Positions 16,894 to 25,238 of a DNA stretch of 64,000 nt are shown piece after piece. A program made the position numbers and the translations under genes. The notes below the pieces were generated by a model, which worked only from the letters and a program-made list of their open reading frames with translations, had not been told where the DNA came from and made no database searches. Each line of letters starts with the position of its first letter. The first letter of the stretch is position 1. Origin of the DNA: Neobacillus niacini (lineage in GTDB: Bacteria; Bacillota; Bacilli; Bacillales; Cytobacillaceae); NCBI RefSeq assembly GCF_019749295.1, contig NZ_JACWFG010000002.1:271326-335325 (forward strand). The letters run 5' to 3'.

Positions 16894-17055
16894 TTAGTTT
16901 GTTTCTGGATTTTTGTTCTCTGCTTCATCTTTGTGTTCTCCGTCCGTTACACCGTTGTCCTGGTCTACACCATCTCCACATCCAGTTAAAACACCTAATG
17001 TTAAGCCAAATACCATACCTGTCATGATTAGTTTCTTTTTCCACGTTTTTTCCAT
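16894..17055 (-). CDS. Small lipoprotein, 53 residues
   Basis: Begins MEKTWKKKLIMTGMVFGLTL and has lipobox LTGC, so a mature chain of about 29 residues is expected, acidic and starting CGDGVDQDNGVTDG. This motif recurs in the lipoprotein encoded 250 bp away on the other strand, so the two are paralogues. GGAGG lies upstream of the ATG, and a SigB-type promoter 35 bp before the start. Function unknown. Confidence 0.8.
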   Translation of the reverse strand: MEKTWKKKLIMTGMVFGLTLGVLTGCGDGVDQDNGVTDGEHKDEAENKNPETN

Positions 17056-17089
17056 TGTTATTTCCTCCTTTAATTTGTCTAGTATGCAT

Positions 17090-17115
17090 TTACCCTTTTA
17101 GTAAGTGACCTAAAC
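17090..17115 (-). promoter_or_regulatory. SigB-type promoter of the 53-residue lipoprotein
   Basis: On the minus strand GTTTAG, 14-bp spacer, GGGTAA. Confidence 0.75.
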
Positions 17116-17220
17116 AAAAAATCTTCATTTTCTATCAACCAAATAGCAACCTTGCATTTTTTTTCGAAAAGGTATTAATAGGAAGAAAAAGGTTTTCCAG
17201 CCCTTTTCTCCCCAAAAAAA

Positions 17221-17245
17221 GTTTCAGATCTTTTTTTACGGGAAT
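17221..17245 (+). promoter_or_regulatory. SigB-type promoter of the 82-residue lipoprotein
   Basis: GTTTCA, 13-bp spacer, GGGAAT, about 40 bp before the RBS. Confidence 0.75.
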
Positions 17246-17299
17246 ATAAAAAGCAGAACAAACATTACAAAGTTCCAAAAATTCTTGGAGGTGCAAATC

Positions 17300-17548
17300 A
17301 TGAAGAAGAGTTTACTAGTTGGCGGATTGGCTGTTTCTCTTACTCTTGCCGGTTTAACAGGATGCGGTGATGGGGTCGACCAAGATAATGGAGTCAGTGA
17401 TGGAAAAAAGTCTGATGAAGTAGATAAGGGCACCATGCAAAAAGCCGAAGATACCATTAATAATGTAGAAAAAGAACTAAAACAAGCACAAAACAACTTA
17501 GAAAAGAAAATTGACGATAACGGTGTTAGTGATGGTGTTAACCAATAA
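17300..17548 (+). CDS. Small lipoprotein with helical tail, 82 residues
   Basis: Signal peptide MKKSLLVGGLAVSLTLAG with lipobox LTGC; the mature part begins CGDGVDQDNGVSDG, shared with the divergent 53-residue lipoprotein, and continues as a charged helix (about 45-75, NNVEKELKQAQNNLEKK) that could be a coiled coil. It ends by repeating GVSDGVNQ. ATG is chosen after GGAGGTG. Function unknown; the SigB promoter points to envelope stress. Confidence 0.82.
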   Translation: MKKSLLVGGLAVSLTLAGLTGCGDGVDQDNGVSDGKKSDEVDKGTMQKAEDTINNVEKELKQAQNNLEKKIDDNGVSDGVNQ

Positions 17549-17626
17549 CCACAGATGTTGCAATAAATAAAGGCTCTGTTTTCATTCACTGTTCATACTC
17601 GTATAAGAGGTATGCGGTACGAATGA

Positions 17627-17813
17627 ATAGGCGGAGAATTTCCGGCTATTGTATGTAGTGGAAGCTAAAAGAGCAGTTATAAGCGGAGATATTCCGGTTA
17701 ACGGCTCTAAAAAAACCTAATTCCAATGATTTGGATAAGATAACCGGAAAATCTCCGTTTATTTTTAATGAAATAGGGGTATTTTCCAAAATAGCCGGAA
17801 ATCTTCCGCTTAT
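17627..17813. repeat. Second cluster of four 23-bp palindromes
   Basis: Copies at 17627-17649, 17679-17701, 17740-17762 and 17791-17813, the same family as at 9.6 kb. The third and fourth copies flank the SigB -10 box of csbD. Confidence 0.9.
17757..17782 (+). promoter_or_regulatory. SigB-type promoter of csbD, embedded in the palindrome cluster
   Basis: GTTTAT, 14-bp spacer, GGGTAT. The -35 box is the right end of palindrome copy 3, and copy 4 covers the expected transcript start. Confidence 0.75.
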
Positions 17814-17827
17814 TTTTCAACACATTG

Positions 17828-17850
17828 AAATCAACAGCCTGGTTTAACAC
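17828..17850. repeat. Remnant of a MITE end
   Basis: AAATCAACAG followed by TTTAACAC matches the right end of the two MITE copies; the rest is missing. Confidence 0.6.
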
Positions 17851-17881
17851 CATAAATAAAATTACAAGGAGGCAAAACAAA

Positions 17882-18052
17882 ATGAACAAAGATAAAGTGA
17901 ATGGCTATGCAGATACGATTAAAGGAAAGGCAAAGGAACAATGGGGTAAAATGACGGATGATCGTTCGGCAGAAACCGAGGGTAAAGTGGACCAAACGAA
18001 AGGTAAATTGCAAGAAAAGGTTGGAGAAATAAAGGATAGATTATCACGATAG
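17882..18052 (+). CDS. csbD: CsbD-family stress protein
   Basis: 56 residues, charged and helical, with the family pattern MNKDKVNGYADTIKGKAKEQWGK and a second KVDQTKGKLQEKVGE segment. CsbD is a SigB-controlled protein of unknown function in B. subtilis. ATG is chosen after AAGGAGG; an in-frame upstream ATG lies in a MITE remnant. A SigB-type promoter is 100 bp upstream. Confidence 0.9.
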   Translation: MNKDKVNGYADTIKGKAKEQWGKMTDDRSAETEGKVDQTKGKLQEKVGEIKDRLSR

Positions 18053-18109
18053 TCATGTGGTAAAACATCAAACTATGAATCTATCGAAATGAAAAAGGAG
18101 AGGAATTAA

Positions 18110-18709
18110 ATGGACAGGACTGAAAAAAATGTTGTTGGTGTCTATGATACCGAACAGGAAGCCATTATTGCGATTGAAAAGCTAGTCAGAGATGGATACA
18201 ACAAGCAGGATATTTGTGTCATTGGTCAAGACCTTAAAAACGTGAATCATATTGCGGACGAAACAGGTACAGTAGCGGAAGAAAGTGCTGCTAAAGGTGC
18301 GATAACAGGCGGGACACTCGGCGGCCTAACAGGCTTACTAGTAGGGATAGGTGCTCTGGCCATCCCGGGAGCCGGTCCCATCATTGCCGCTGGCCCCATT
18401 GCCTCAAGTTTAATTGGAACGATTACAGGTGCAGGTCTAGGCGGATTAACAGGAGCACTCATTGGGCTCGGAATTCCAGACGATGAAGCTGAATACTATG
18501 GAAACTCTGTTAAAGAAGGAAAAATATTAGTTCTAACCAAAGATAAAATAGATAACATGGATGACAGGAATACATTAGCAGAAGCAAACAATAGCTCGAT
18601 GGCACAGGATTGGGGCGAACTAAAGAGGCTTGGCGATGAAATGCAGCATTCTGATTCTAAGGATGAGCTGAGGGATAAAAGTAAAGTTCCTGATCCTAAA
18701 CAATACTAA
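18110..18709 (+). CDS. YflT-like general stress protein 17M with glycine zipper
   Basis: 199 residues. The N-terminal domain (about 5-55, VVGVYDTEQEAIIAIEKLVRDGY) is the YflT/GSP17M fold. A glycine-rich hydrophobic stretch (about 68-125) with GxxxG repeats looks like a glycine zipper able to form two membrane-associated helices, and a charged tail follows. GAGAGG-type RBS; 57 bp from csbD without a visible terminator, so the pair is probably cotranscribed from the SigB promoter. Confidence 0.87.
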   Translation: MDRTEKNVVGVYDTEQEAIIAIEKLVRDGYNKQDICVIGQDLKNVNHIADETGTVAEESAAKGAITGGTLGGLTGLLVGIGALAIPGAGPIIAAGPIASSLIGTITGAGLGGLTGALIGLGIPDDEAEYYGNSVKEGKILVLTKDKIDNMDDRNTLAEANNSSMAQDWGELKRLGDEMQHSDSKDELRDKSKVPDPKQY

Positions 18710-18717
18710 CCACAAAA

Positions 18718-18748
18718 AAACGGTCCCAGCTAAAGGACCGTTTTACTT
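18718..18748 (+). terminator. Intrinsic terminator
   Basis: CGGTCC and GGACCG arms followed by TTTTACTT, after the YflT-like gene. Confidence 0.85.
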
Positions 18749-18840
18749 GTTAAGAAGAGGCCCCCATGCCTCTTCTTTTGCGTTATATAATAACCCCTTT
18801 TATTCGACCTAGACCGGGTCCTTCCCCCAAAGTTGCCGGT

Positions 18841-20358
18841 CTATTGTAAGAAGTCTGAGAAGTGATTGAAATTTTCGTTCACGAAGTCGATCGCGATGTC
18901 TGGGAATACTCCAAACAGTATAGACGCTGCGACGGTGACGATGAGAACAACCACGATTCCGACTGGTATTTTTGTAAACTTGCTGTCATCCGCAGCTGGG
19001 CGGAAGAACATTTGTGTCATGATACCAAAATAGTAGAAATAAGAAACGACTGTTGTTGCAATCATGATAGAAGCCAATACATAATGCGGCTCCTGCCCCA
19101 TGAAAGCACCGATGAAGATGTTCAGCTTACCGATGAATCCTGCTGTTCCTGGGAAGCCCGCTAAAGCGACTAATAAAATCCCCATCGCGACTGCCAATAC
19201 AGGTGAACGGCGATACAAGCCGGCAAAGTCAGAAATCTTCGTTGAACCTGTTTTCGCCTCTACCAATTGAATAATGGCAAAAGCTCCAAGGTTCATGAAC
19301 AAGTATGCTAATAAATAGAACCAGACTGTGTAAAAGAAGTTTGAACTCAAAGTCGTGAACGCCACTAGAATGTAACCAGCGTGGGCAATACTTGAGTACG
19401 CAAACATTCTTTTAATATTGCTTTGCCTCAACGCTACCACGTTTCCGATAATCATCGTAGCTGCAGCAATGACAGCAATATAGTCCTGCATATTGTACAG
19501 TATTGGTATCGAACCAGGGCCTTCTGTTGCCGCTACCCCAAAGATTGAAATCATAATTCGTGCCACAATTACAAAGCCGGCTGTTTTTGAAACCACGCTC
19601 AAGAATGCTGTAACCGGCGTTGGCGCACCTTGGTAAACATCTGGTGCCCACATATGAAACGGAGCAGCAGCCAATTTAAAGCCTAAGCCAACAAAGATCA
19701 TGATAAATGCCAGCCCAAGCAAATACGCATGCTGTGCGTCCGCTAACGCCTGCAGTGTTCGTGCGATGGCTAACAGGTTCGTTGAGCCTGTTAAACCATA
19801 CACATAGCTCATCCCAAACAATGTAATCGCAGTAGCAATTGAACCGTTGATGACGTATTTCATCGCCGATTCATTTGATTGTAAGTTGTTCTTGCGGATA
19901 CCCGCTAGAATATAAGAAGAAATCGATAACAACTCGAGACCGATAAATAGTGTAATTAAATCGCCGCTGGAGGTCATGATCATTCCGCCAAGTAAGCCGG
20001 TTAGGAATAGATAATAAAACTCTCCGCGGTATTCTTCCAATCCCTCGTCAGCCTTGTAAGAGACAGCTAAAAATAGAACAAGTGCTGCTCCTGCAAGCAG
20101 AAGGAATTTGAATGCTTTTCCAAAAGAATCAAGACGGAAGGTATCCTCTAAAATCGAATCAGGTGCTGCACCAAGCATTCCAGCCAGGGAAACCATTGCG
20201 GCGAAAATCGCGGCAATTCCGATCCAGCCGAGGATTCGGCGGTCTTGTTTTTTCGGCATAAATAAATCTAGTATTGTGATAAGCGCAGCAACACCAACGA
20301 TGATGAACTCTGGTGTCATGATGCCCCAATTATATGATGTTAATTCTTCAAGACTCAT
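18841..20358 (-). CDS. nuoN: NADH-quinone oxidoreductase subunit N
   Basis: 505 residues, about 14 membrane helices, an antiporter-like proton-pumping subunit of complex I. Conserved motifs include the transmembrane Lys region in LAAAPFHMWAPDVYQGAPTPVTAFLSV typical of NuoN. It is the last gene of the nuo operon and starts six bases after nuoM. Its end is convergent with the YflT-like stress gene. Confidence 0.96.
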   Translation of the reverse strand: MSLEELTSYNWGIMTPEFIIVGVAALITILDLFMPKKQDRRILGWIGIAAIFAAMVSLAGMLGAAPDSILEDTFRLDSFGKAFKFLLLAGAALVLFLAVSYKADEGLEEYRGEFYYLFLTGLLGGMIMTSSGDLITLFIGLELLSISSYILAGIRKNNLQSNESAMKYVINGSIATAITLFGMSYVYGLTGSTNLLAIARTLQALADAQHAYLLGLAFIMIFVGLGFKLAAAPFHMWAPDVYQGAPTPVTAFLSVVSKTAGFVIVARIMISIFGVAATEGPGSIPILYNMQDYIAVIAAATMIIGNVVALRQSNIKRMFAYSSIAHAGYILVAFTTLSSNFFYTVWFYLLAYLFMNLGAFAIIQLVEAKTGSTKISDFAGLYRRSPVLAVAMGILLVALAGFPGTAGFIGKLNIFIGAFMGQEPHYVLASIMIATTVVSYFYYFGIMTQMFFRPAADDSKFTKIPVGIVVVLIVTVAASILFGVFPDIAIDFVNENFNHFSDFLQ

Positions 20359-20364
20359 CCTTCA

Positions 20365-21873
20365 TCACCCTCCTAACCCTAGCATAATCGTTTCAAGTGT
20401 GGCTTGAAGCGGTGAGCTTAGAACGCTTGGTACTACTCCAATTAAGACGATCAATGCGACTAACACAAGAACCGGTACGAACTCAACGCCCTTCAAATCA
20501 AGGACTCCGGTAAAGTCACGGTGTGCTTGGCCGTACGTAATGCCGAGAACGGCACGTAATAAATAAACAGCGGTCATAATTATACCGATACAGCCGACAG
20601 CAGCAATCCAAGGCATTTCTTCAAATAGCCCTAAGAAAGCCATAAATTCGCTGACGAAACCGGACATACCCGGCAAACCAAGAGACGCTAGGCCGCCTGC
20701 AAGCAAGAAGCCTGAAGCAATTGGCATACCCTTTGCCATTCCGCCAAGGTTTTCCAACAGCGACGTGTCTGTGCGCTCGTAGAAGGCACCTACTAGGAAG
20801 AACAATAACGCTGAGATTAAACCGTGTGAAACCACTTGGAAAATTGCACCCTGAACGCCTGCCTCATTCATCGCTGCTAACCCGATTAACACGATTCCCA
20901 TGTGGGAAATCGAAGAGTAAGCCAAAACCATTTTAAAGTCTGTTTGAATGAACGCTAGGAAGGCCCCGTAGAGTAGGTTTACGACCCCAAGGATGGCCAA
21001 GAGTACCGCAAGAGTTTCAAACTGCTCTGGAAAAATCCCCATACCAAAGCGAATTAACCCGTACGCACCAATTTTCAATAGAATACCAGAGTGAATCATA
21101 ACAATTGAAGGCGGTGCCTGCACGTGAACGCGAAGCATCCAGTTGTGTAATGGGAAGATTGGCAGCTTAACGCCAAAAGCGACTAAGAGTGCAATCAATA
21201 ACCCTAGTTTTAAATCGCCCGATATTGGAACATTCGGATCGTTCATGATCCCCGTCAGCATTTCAATATTGGTTGTTCCTGTTTTCGCAAACAGAATCAT
21301 AATCACGATTAACAGTACAGCAGAGCCTAACCCGTTATAGATTAAGAAGCTGTAAGCTGCTTTTTCTTTTTCAAAATAACCCCATTTCCCTATTAAGAAA
21401 AAGGTTGGAATTAAAGTAATTTCAAAGAATAAGAAAAATAGAATTAAGTTTTCAGCTGTAAATACGCCAAGCATTCCGATTTCTAGCAGCAGGAACAGCA
21501 TGAAGTAGCCTTTCCATTCTTTTTTAATATAAATGGAGGCAATCGCCGCAAGTGTTGCAACCACAGCGGTTAAAACCACCAGCAGCATCGTTAAGCCGCT
21601 GACGCCAAGTTCATAGTTTACTGCCCAGTAACCAGCCTCCGTACCCTGCAAGCCGCCGAAGGTAATCCATTCCTTGGCTACGTCAAAGTCGCTCAAATCC
21701 TTGCCCCATAGATAATGGAGATAAAGACCGACTGATGCAATCAGAGCTGGCAGAGTCGCTAGGAAGCCGACAATTTTAATACTTTTTTCTTCTGTTTTAG
21801 GCATGAAGGCTAAAACGATAATTCCGAGTAACGGGGAGAATACTAATATTGATAGAACGAAAGAAAGATCCAT
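20365..21873 (-). CDS. nuoM: NADH-quinone oxidoreductase subunit M
   Basis: 502 residues, about 14 membrane helices, antiporter-like subunit. LPIFPLHNWMLRVHVQAPPSIVMIHSG is the typical NuoM segment; an E in the fifth helix region (LLLEIGMLGVF) matches the conserved membrane glutamate. The ATG follows the stop of nuoL with no gap, implying coupled translation. Confidence 0.96.
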   Translation of the reverse strand: MDLSFVLSILVFSPLLGIIVLAFMPKTEEKSIKIVGFLATLPALIASVGLYLHYLWGKDLSDFDVAKEWITFGGLQGTEAGYWAVNYELGVSGLTMLLVVLTAVVATLAAIASIYIKKEWKGYFMLFLLLEIGMLGVFTAENLILFFLFFEITLIPTFFLIGKWGYFEKEKAAYSFLIYNGLGSAVLLIVIMILFAKTGTTNIEMLTGIMNDPNVPISGDLKLGLLIALLVAFGVKLPIFPLHNWMLRVHVQAPPSIVMIHSGILLKIGAYGLIRFGMGIFPEQFETLAVLLAILGVVNLLYGAFLAFIQTDFKMVLAYSSISHMGIVLIGLAAMNEAGVQGAIFQVVSHGLISALLFFLVGAFYERTDTSLLENLGGMAKGMPIASGFLLAGGLASLGLPGMSGFVSEFMAFLGLFEEMPWIAAVGCIGIIMTAVYLLRAVLGITYGQAHRDFTGVLDLKGVEFVPVLVLVALIVLIGVVPSVLSSPLQATLETIMLGLGG

Positions 21874-23739
21874 TTATAGGTACCCCCCTGTTAACACAAA
21901 GATGACGGCAAGCAGTGCCATACCAACGAATGCTACTGTAACATAGGTTTGCGTTTGACCTGTTTGCAGCTTCGAACCTGCTGCTCCAAGACCTTGAACA
22001 ATCCCTGCTACGCCTTTCATGATCCCTTCAACTAGGAAGACATCAATAAAGCGTAAGAAGTAGCTGATTCCTTTTGTAAGTGCCACTACTGACATTTGAT
22101 AGAATTCGTCAATGTAATATTTGTTTAGTAAAATGCTGTGCAATGTATCGCCGCTGCCTGACAGCCAGTTGCGTGCGAGCGAACGCTTGTAGTAAATCAA
22201 GTATGCAAGGTAGATACCTGCTAAAGATACCACTGTTGCTGCGATCATAATCCAGATTGGACCTTCAATATGACTATGACCAAGTGCTTCATTTCCAGCA
22301 ACGAGCCAATCACCAAGATTGTGGTTGAAAGGTGTTTGAACGTAACCAGCGATAATCGCTAATACACCAAGAACAATCATTGGCAGGGTCATCATTGATG
22401 GTGATTCATGCACTTTATTCAATGGGCTTCGTGCTTCACCTGTAAAGACCATGAAGAACAAGCGGAACATATAAAATGCAGTCATAAATGCCGCTGCAAG
22501 CGCTAATAGGAACAGAACTGGATGTCCGCCTTCCCAAGCTGCAATTAAGATTTCGTCCTTACTGAAGAAACCTGAAAATAGTGGTACACCGCTGATTGCG
22601 AGTGTTCCAATTAAGAATAGTGGTGCGGTAAGCTTAAGCTTTTTCCAAAGACCGCCCATTTCTTCAATATTCTGTGTGTGTACCGCATGAATGACGCTTC
22701 CGGCTGCTAAGAATAGCAGTGCTTTAAAGAAAGCATGTGTCATCAGGTGGAATACACCTGCCACATAACCGGCAGAACCTAACGCCAGCATCATGTAGCC
22801 AAGCTGGCTGACGGTTGAATAAGCTAAAACGCGTTTAATATCGGTTTGTACCAGACCAATGCTCGCTGCAAAAATAGCTGTAAACGCACCTATGACCGCG
22901 ATGGTTAACAATGCCGTTTCACTCGCTGCGAACAGCGGGAAAAGAGCAGCTACTAAATATACACCGGCAGCAACCATGGTAGCCGCGTGAATTAAAGCCG
23001 AAACAGGTGTCGGACCTTCCATCGCGTCCGGCAGCCAAGTGTGAAGCGGGAACTGACCTGATTTACCAACAGCACCGATAAAGATTAAGATCGCTGTTAA
23101 GGTAATCATCGTAGTTGATATAGCGCCAGCCTCAACCGCTTCGAAGATTTCACTGTATTCGAAGCTTTTTGTTTCCCAAAATAATAAAATCATCCCGATG
23201 AAGAGACCAACGTCTCCGATACGGGTCATAATGAACGCTTTTTTTGCCGCAGCCTTCGCTTCTTCTTTGTAAAAATAAAATCCGATTAAGAGGAAGGAAC
23301 CGACTCCGACGAGCTCCCAGAAAATATAGGTTTGCAGCAGGTTTGGCGAGATGACAAGCCCAAGCATCGCAAACGTAAATAGTCCTAAATAGGCATAGAA
23401 TACTGGAAACCGCTCATCCCCGTGCATATATCCCTTTGAATAAGTATGTACCAGGAAGCTGACGAGCGAGACAATTACTAGCATTAATGCATTCAATTGA
23501 TTCACTTCAAAGCCCGCTGTTAAAGAAATATCTCCTATCTTGAGCCACTCCGTTGAAGTCTTGTACGTGGTTTGCGTGAACCTTTCGAACAACACCAACA
23601 ACGAATACACAAGCGCGGCAAGCGTAGCGAGAATCCCCACATATGCACTCGCATCCTTCATGCGCTTACCAAATAGAAGAAGAATCAAAAACGATAATAG
23701 CGGGAAAAGCGGTATGATCCATGCATTTTCCATCATCAT
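21874..23739 (-). CDS. nuoL: NADH-quinone oxidoreductase subunit L
   Basis: 621 residues from the ATG-ATG-ATG cluster after AAGGGGATTG; an in-frame codon 33 bases upstream has no RBS. About 16 membrane helices including the C-terminal lateral helix. FPLHTWLPDAMEGPTPVSALIHAATMV is the family signature. It is the distal antiporter-like pump. A 140-bp gap containing an inverted-repeat element separates it from nuoK, the only large gap in the operon apart from nuoH-nuoI. Confidence 0.96.
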   Translation of the reverse strand: MMMENAWIIPLFPLLSFLILLLFGKRMKDASAYVGILATLAALVYSLLVLFERFTQTTYKTSTEWLKIGDISLTAGFEVNQLNALMLVIVSLVSFLVHTYSKGYMHGDERFPVFYAYLGLFTFAMLGLVISPNLLQTYIFWELVGVGSFLLIGFYFYKEEAKAAAKKAFIMTRIGDVGLFIGMILLFWETKSFEYSEIFEAVEAGAISTTMITLTAILIFIGAVGKSGQFPLHTWLPDAMEGPTPVSALIHAATMVAAGVYLVAALFPLFAASETALLTIAVIGAFTAIFAASIGLVQTDIKRVLAYSTVSQLGYMMLALGSAGYVAGVFHLMTHAFFKALLFLAAGSVIHAVHTQNIEEMGGLWKKLKLTAPLFLIGTLAISGVPLFSGFFSKDEILIAAWEGGHPVLFLLALAAAFMTAFYMFRLFFMVFTGEARSPLNKVHESPSMMTLPMIVLGVLAIIAGYVQTPFNHNLGDWLVAGNEALGHSHIEGPIWIMIAATVVSLAGIYLAYLIYYKRSLARNWLSGSGDTLHSILLNKYYIDEFYQMSVVALTKGISYFLRFIDVFLVEGIMKGVAGIVQGLGAAGSKLQTGQTQTYVTVAFVGMALLAVIFVLTGGYL

Positions 23740-23760
23740 CACAATCCCCTTTTTAAAAAT

Positions 23761-23863
23761 GGTGCTTGTCACCGCTCAGGAGAAATCATCCCGAGGGTAA
23801 ACACCAATTATTACCAATTTGTCCACCTGAGACGGACAGTGTCTTTCTGTGGTGACAGGCACC
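23761..23863. repeat. Inverted-repeat element between nuoK and nuoL
   Basis: Ends GGTGCTTGTCACC and GGTGACAGGCACC pair with one mismatch over an 77-bp interior holding CTCAGG / CCTGAG. The GGTGACAGGCAC word recurs in the atpA-atpG gap. Confidence 0.8.
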
Positions 23864-23880
23864 ACAGTGTCTAAAAAAAA

Positions 23881-24195
23881 CTAGTTTTTCATCGTGTCCA
23901 TATCGTCGATGTTGACGGTTTTGCGGTTGCGGTAGAGGGCAATTAGGATTGCCAGACCGACGGCTGCTTCTGCAGCAGCTACGCTTATCGTGAACAGTGC
24001 GAAGATTTGGCCGGTGATGGACGGTGCCACCCCGTATTTACTGAAGGTTACTAAGTTAATATTAACGGCATTCAGCATTAGTTCGATAGAGATGAGGACG
24101 ATGACGGTGTTTCTCTTTGTCAAGGCCCCGTATAATCCGATACAGAATAATATCAGTGCGAGTGCCAGGAAGGCTGAAGCAGGAACTGAACTCAT
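23881..24195 (-). CDS. nuoK: NADH-quinone oxidoreductase subunit K
   Basis: 104 residues, three membrane helices with conserved glutamates in the second and third ([23 protein letters not shown]). Start overlaps the nuoJ stop (ATGA). Confidence 0.96.
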   Translation of the reverse strand: MSSVPASAFLALALILFCIGLYGALTKRNTVIVLISIELMLNAVNINLVTFSKYGVAPSITGQIFALFTISVAAAEAAVGLAILIALYRNRKTVNIDDMDTMKN

Positions 24196-24710
24196 TCCTT
24201 GTCACCCTCCTTCTCTTCTTTCTTTGCCAGAATAATGGATCCGACAAGTGCTACTAATAGTAAAACAGACGTTGCTTCAAACGGAATGACCCATTTAGAG
24301 TAAAGGGCTTCCCCTATTTTCATCGTATTGTCCACATGTAGATCTGTTGGTACCTGAACCACGTTGAAATCATAGATTCCAATGTAGACAGCTACTGCAA
24401 AACCGATTACACCTAGAAATAACAGAACCTTTCTTCCTTTGCCTGTAGTTGTTTCCTCATCGTCATCATGCTTCGTTAACATAATTCCAAATAGCATGAT
24501 GATCGTAATTGCACCGGAATAAATCAAGATTTGAACCGCTGCGACAAATTCAGCTGACAGCAGCACGTAAATACCGGCAATGCTGACAAATGTAAAAATG
24601 AGGGCAACAACCATATGCACGACCTTGGTAAGGTTCAATAACAGGACACCGCCAATGATGGCGACAAGGGCGAGGCCCATAAATGCGATAAACTCGCCTG
24701 TAATTGTCAT
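24192..24710 (-). CDS. nuoJ: NADH-quinone oxidoreductase subunit J
   Basis: 172 residues with five membrane helices. [21 protein letters not shown] is the typical NuoJ helix that switches between alpha and pi conformations in complex I. It overlaps nuoI at the start and nuoK at the stop, both as ATGA. Confidence 0.95.
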   Translation of the reverse strand: MTITGEFIAFMGLALVAIIGGVLLLNLTKVVHMVVALIFTFVSIAGIYVLLSAEFVAAVQILIYSGAITIIMLFGIMLTKHDDDEETTTGKGRKVLLFLGVIGFAVAVYIGIYDFNVVQVPTDLHVDNTMKIGEALYSKWVIPFEATSVLLLVALVGSIILAKKEEKEGDKE

Positions 24711-25135
24711 GGTTTATTCACCTGCCGTACGTTTTCGTCGTTCTCATCTAACCATTCAAGGTTTTTAAATAACATATCACGGCTGTATGACGCTAGCTCA
24801 AAGTTATTGGTCATGACAATCGCTTCTGTTGGGCAAACCTCCGTACACAGGTCGCAAAGGATACAAATCTCGAAGTTGATATCGTACGTATCGATGATTT
24901 TCCCCTTTTTCGTTGGATCCGGATGTTTTTTACCCGTTAAGTTAATACATTCTGTCGGGCAAATGTTCATGCATTGATTGCACACGATACACTTCTCCGG
25001 ATAGAATTTTTGAATACCGCGGAAACGGTCCGGCAGCGGAAGCGGCTCATCTGGATAATTATAAGTTACCTTTTCTTTGGTTAACTGTTTTAGGGTATAT
25101 TTCAAGCCTTTTGTAAATCCAAGCACGTTTTTCAC
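24707..25135 (-). CDS. nuoI: NADH-quinone oxidoreductase subunit I (2x 4Fe-4S)
   Basis: 142 residues, hydrophilic arm subunit carrying two ferredoxin-type clusters. Ligands are C49, C52, C55, C59 (CIVCNQCMNICP) and C91, C94, C97, C101 (CILCDLCTEVCP). It passes electrons towards NuoB. A 103-bp gap separates it from nuoH. Confidence 0.96.
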   Translation of the reverse strand: MKNVLGFTKGLKYTLKQLTKEKVTYNYPDEPLPLPDRFRGIQKFYPEKCIVCNQCMNICPTECINLTGKKHPDPTKKGKIIDTYDINFEICILCDLCTEVCPTEAIVMTNNFELASYSRDMLFKNLEWLDENDENVRQVNKP

Positions 25136-25238
25136 CCCTTTTTCATTTTAAAAATTGCTTTCTGCATTCGTTCTATAGATTCCTTCAAGGGCTATGCTTA
25201 CTTGCGAACGCCCCATTAGGTTCCTTTTTCAAAAAATC

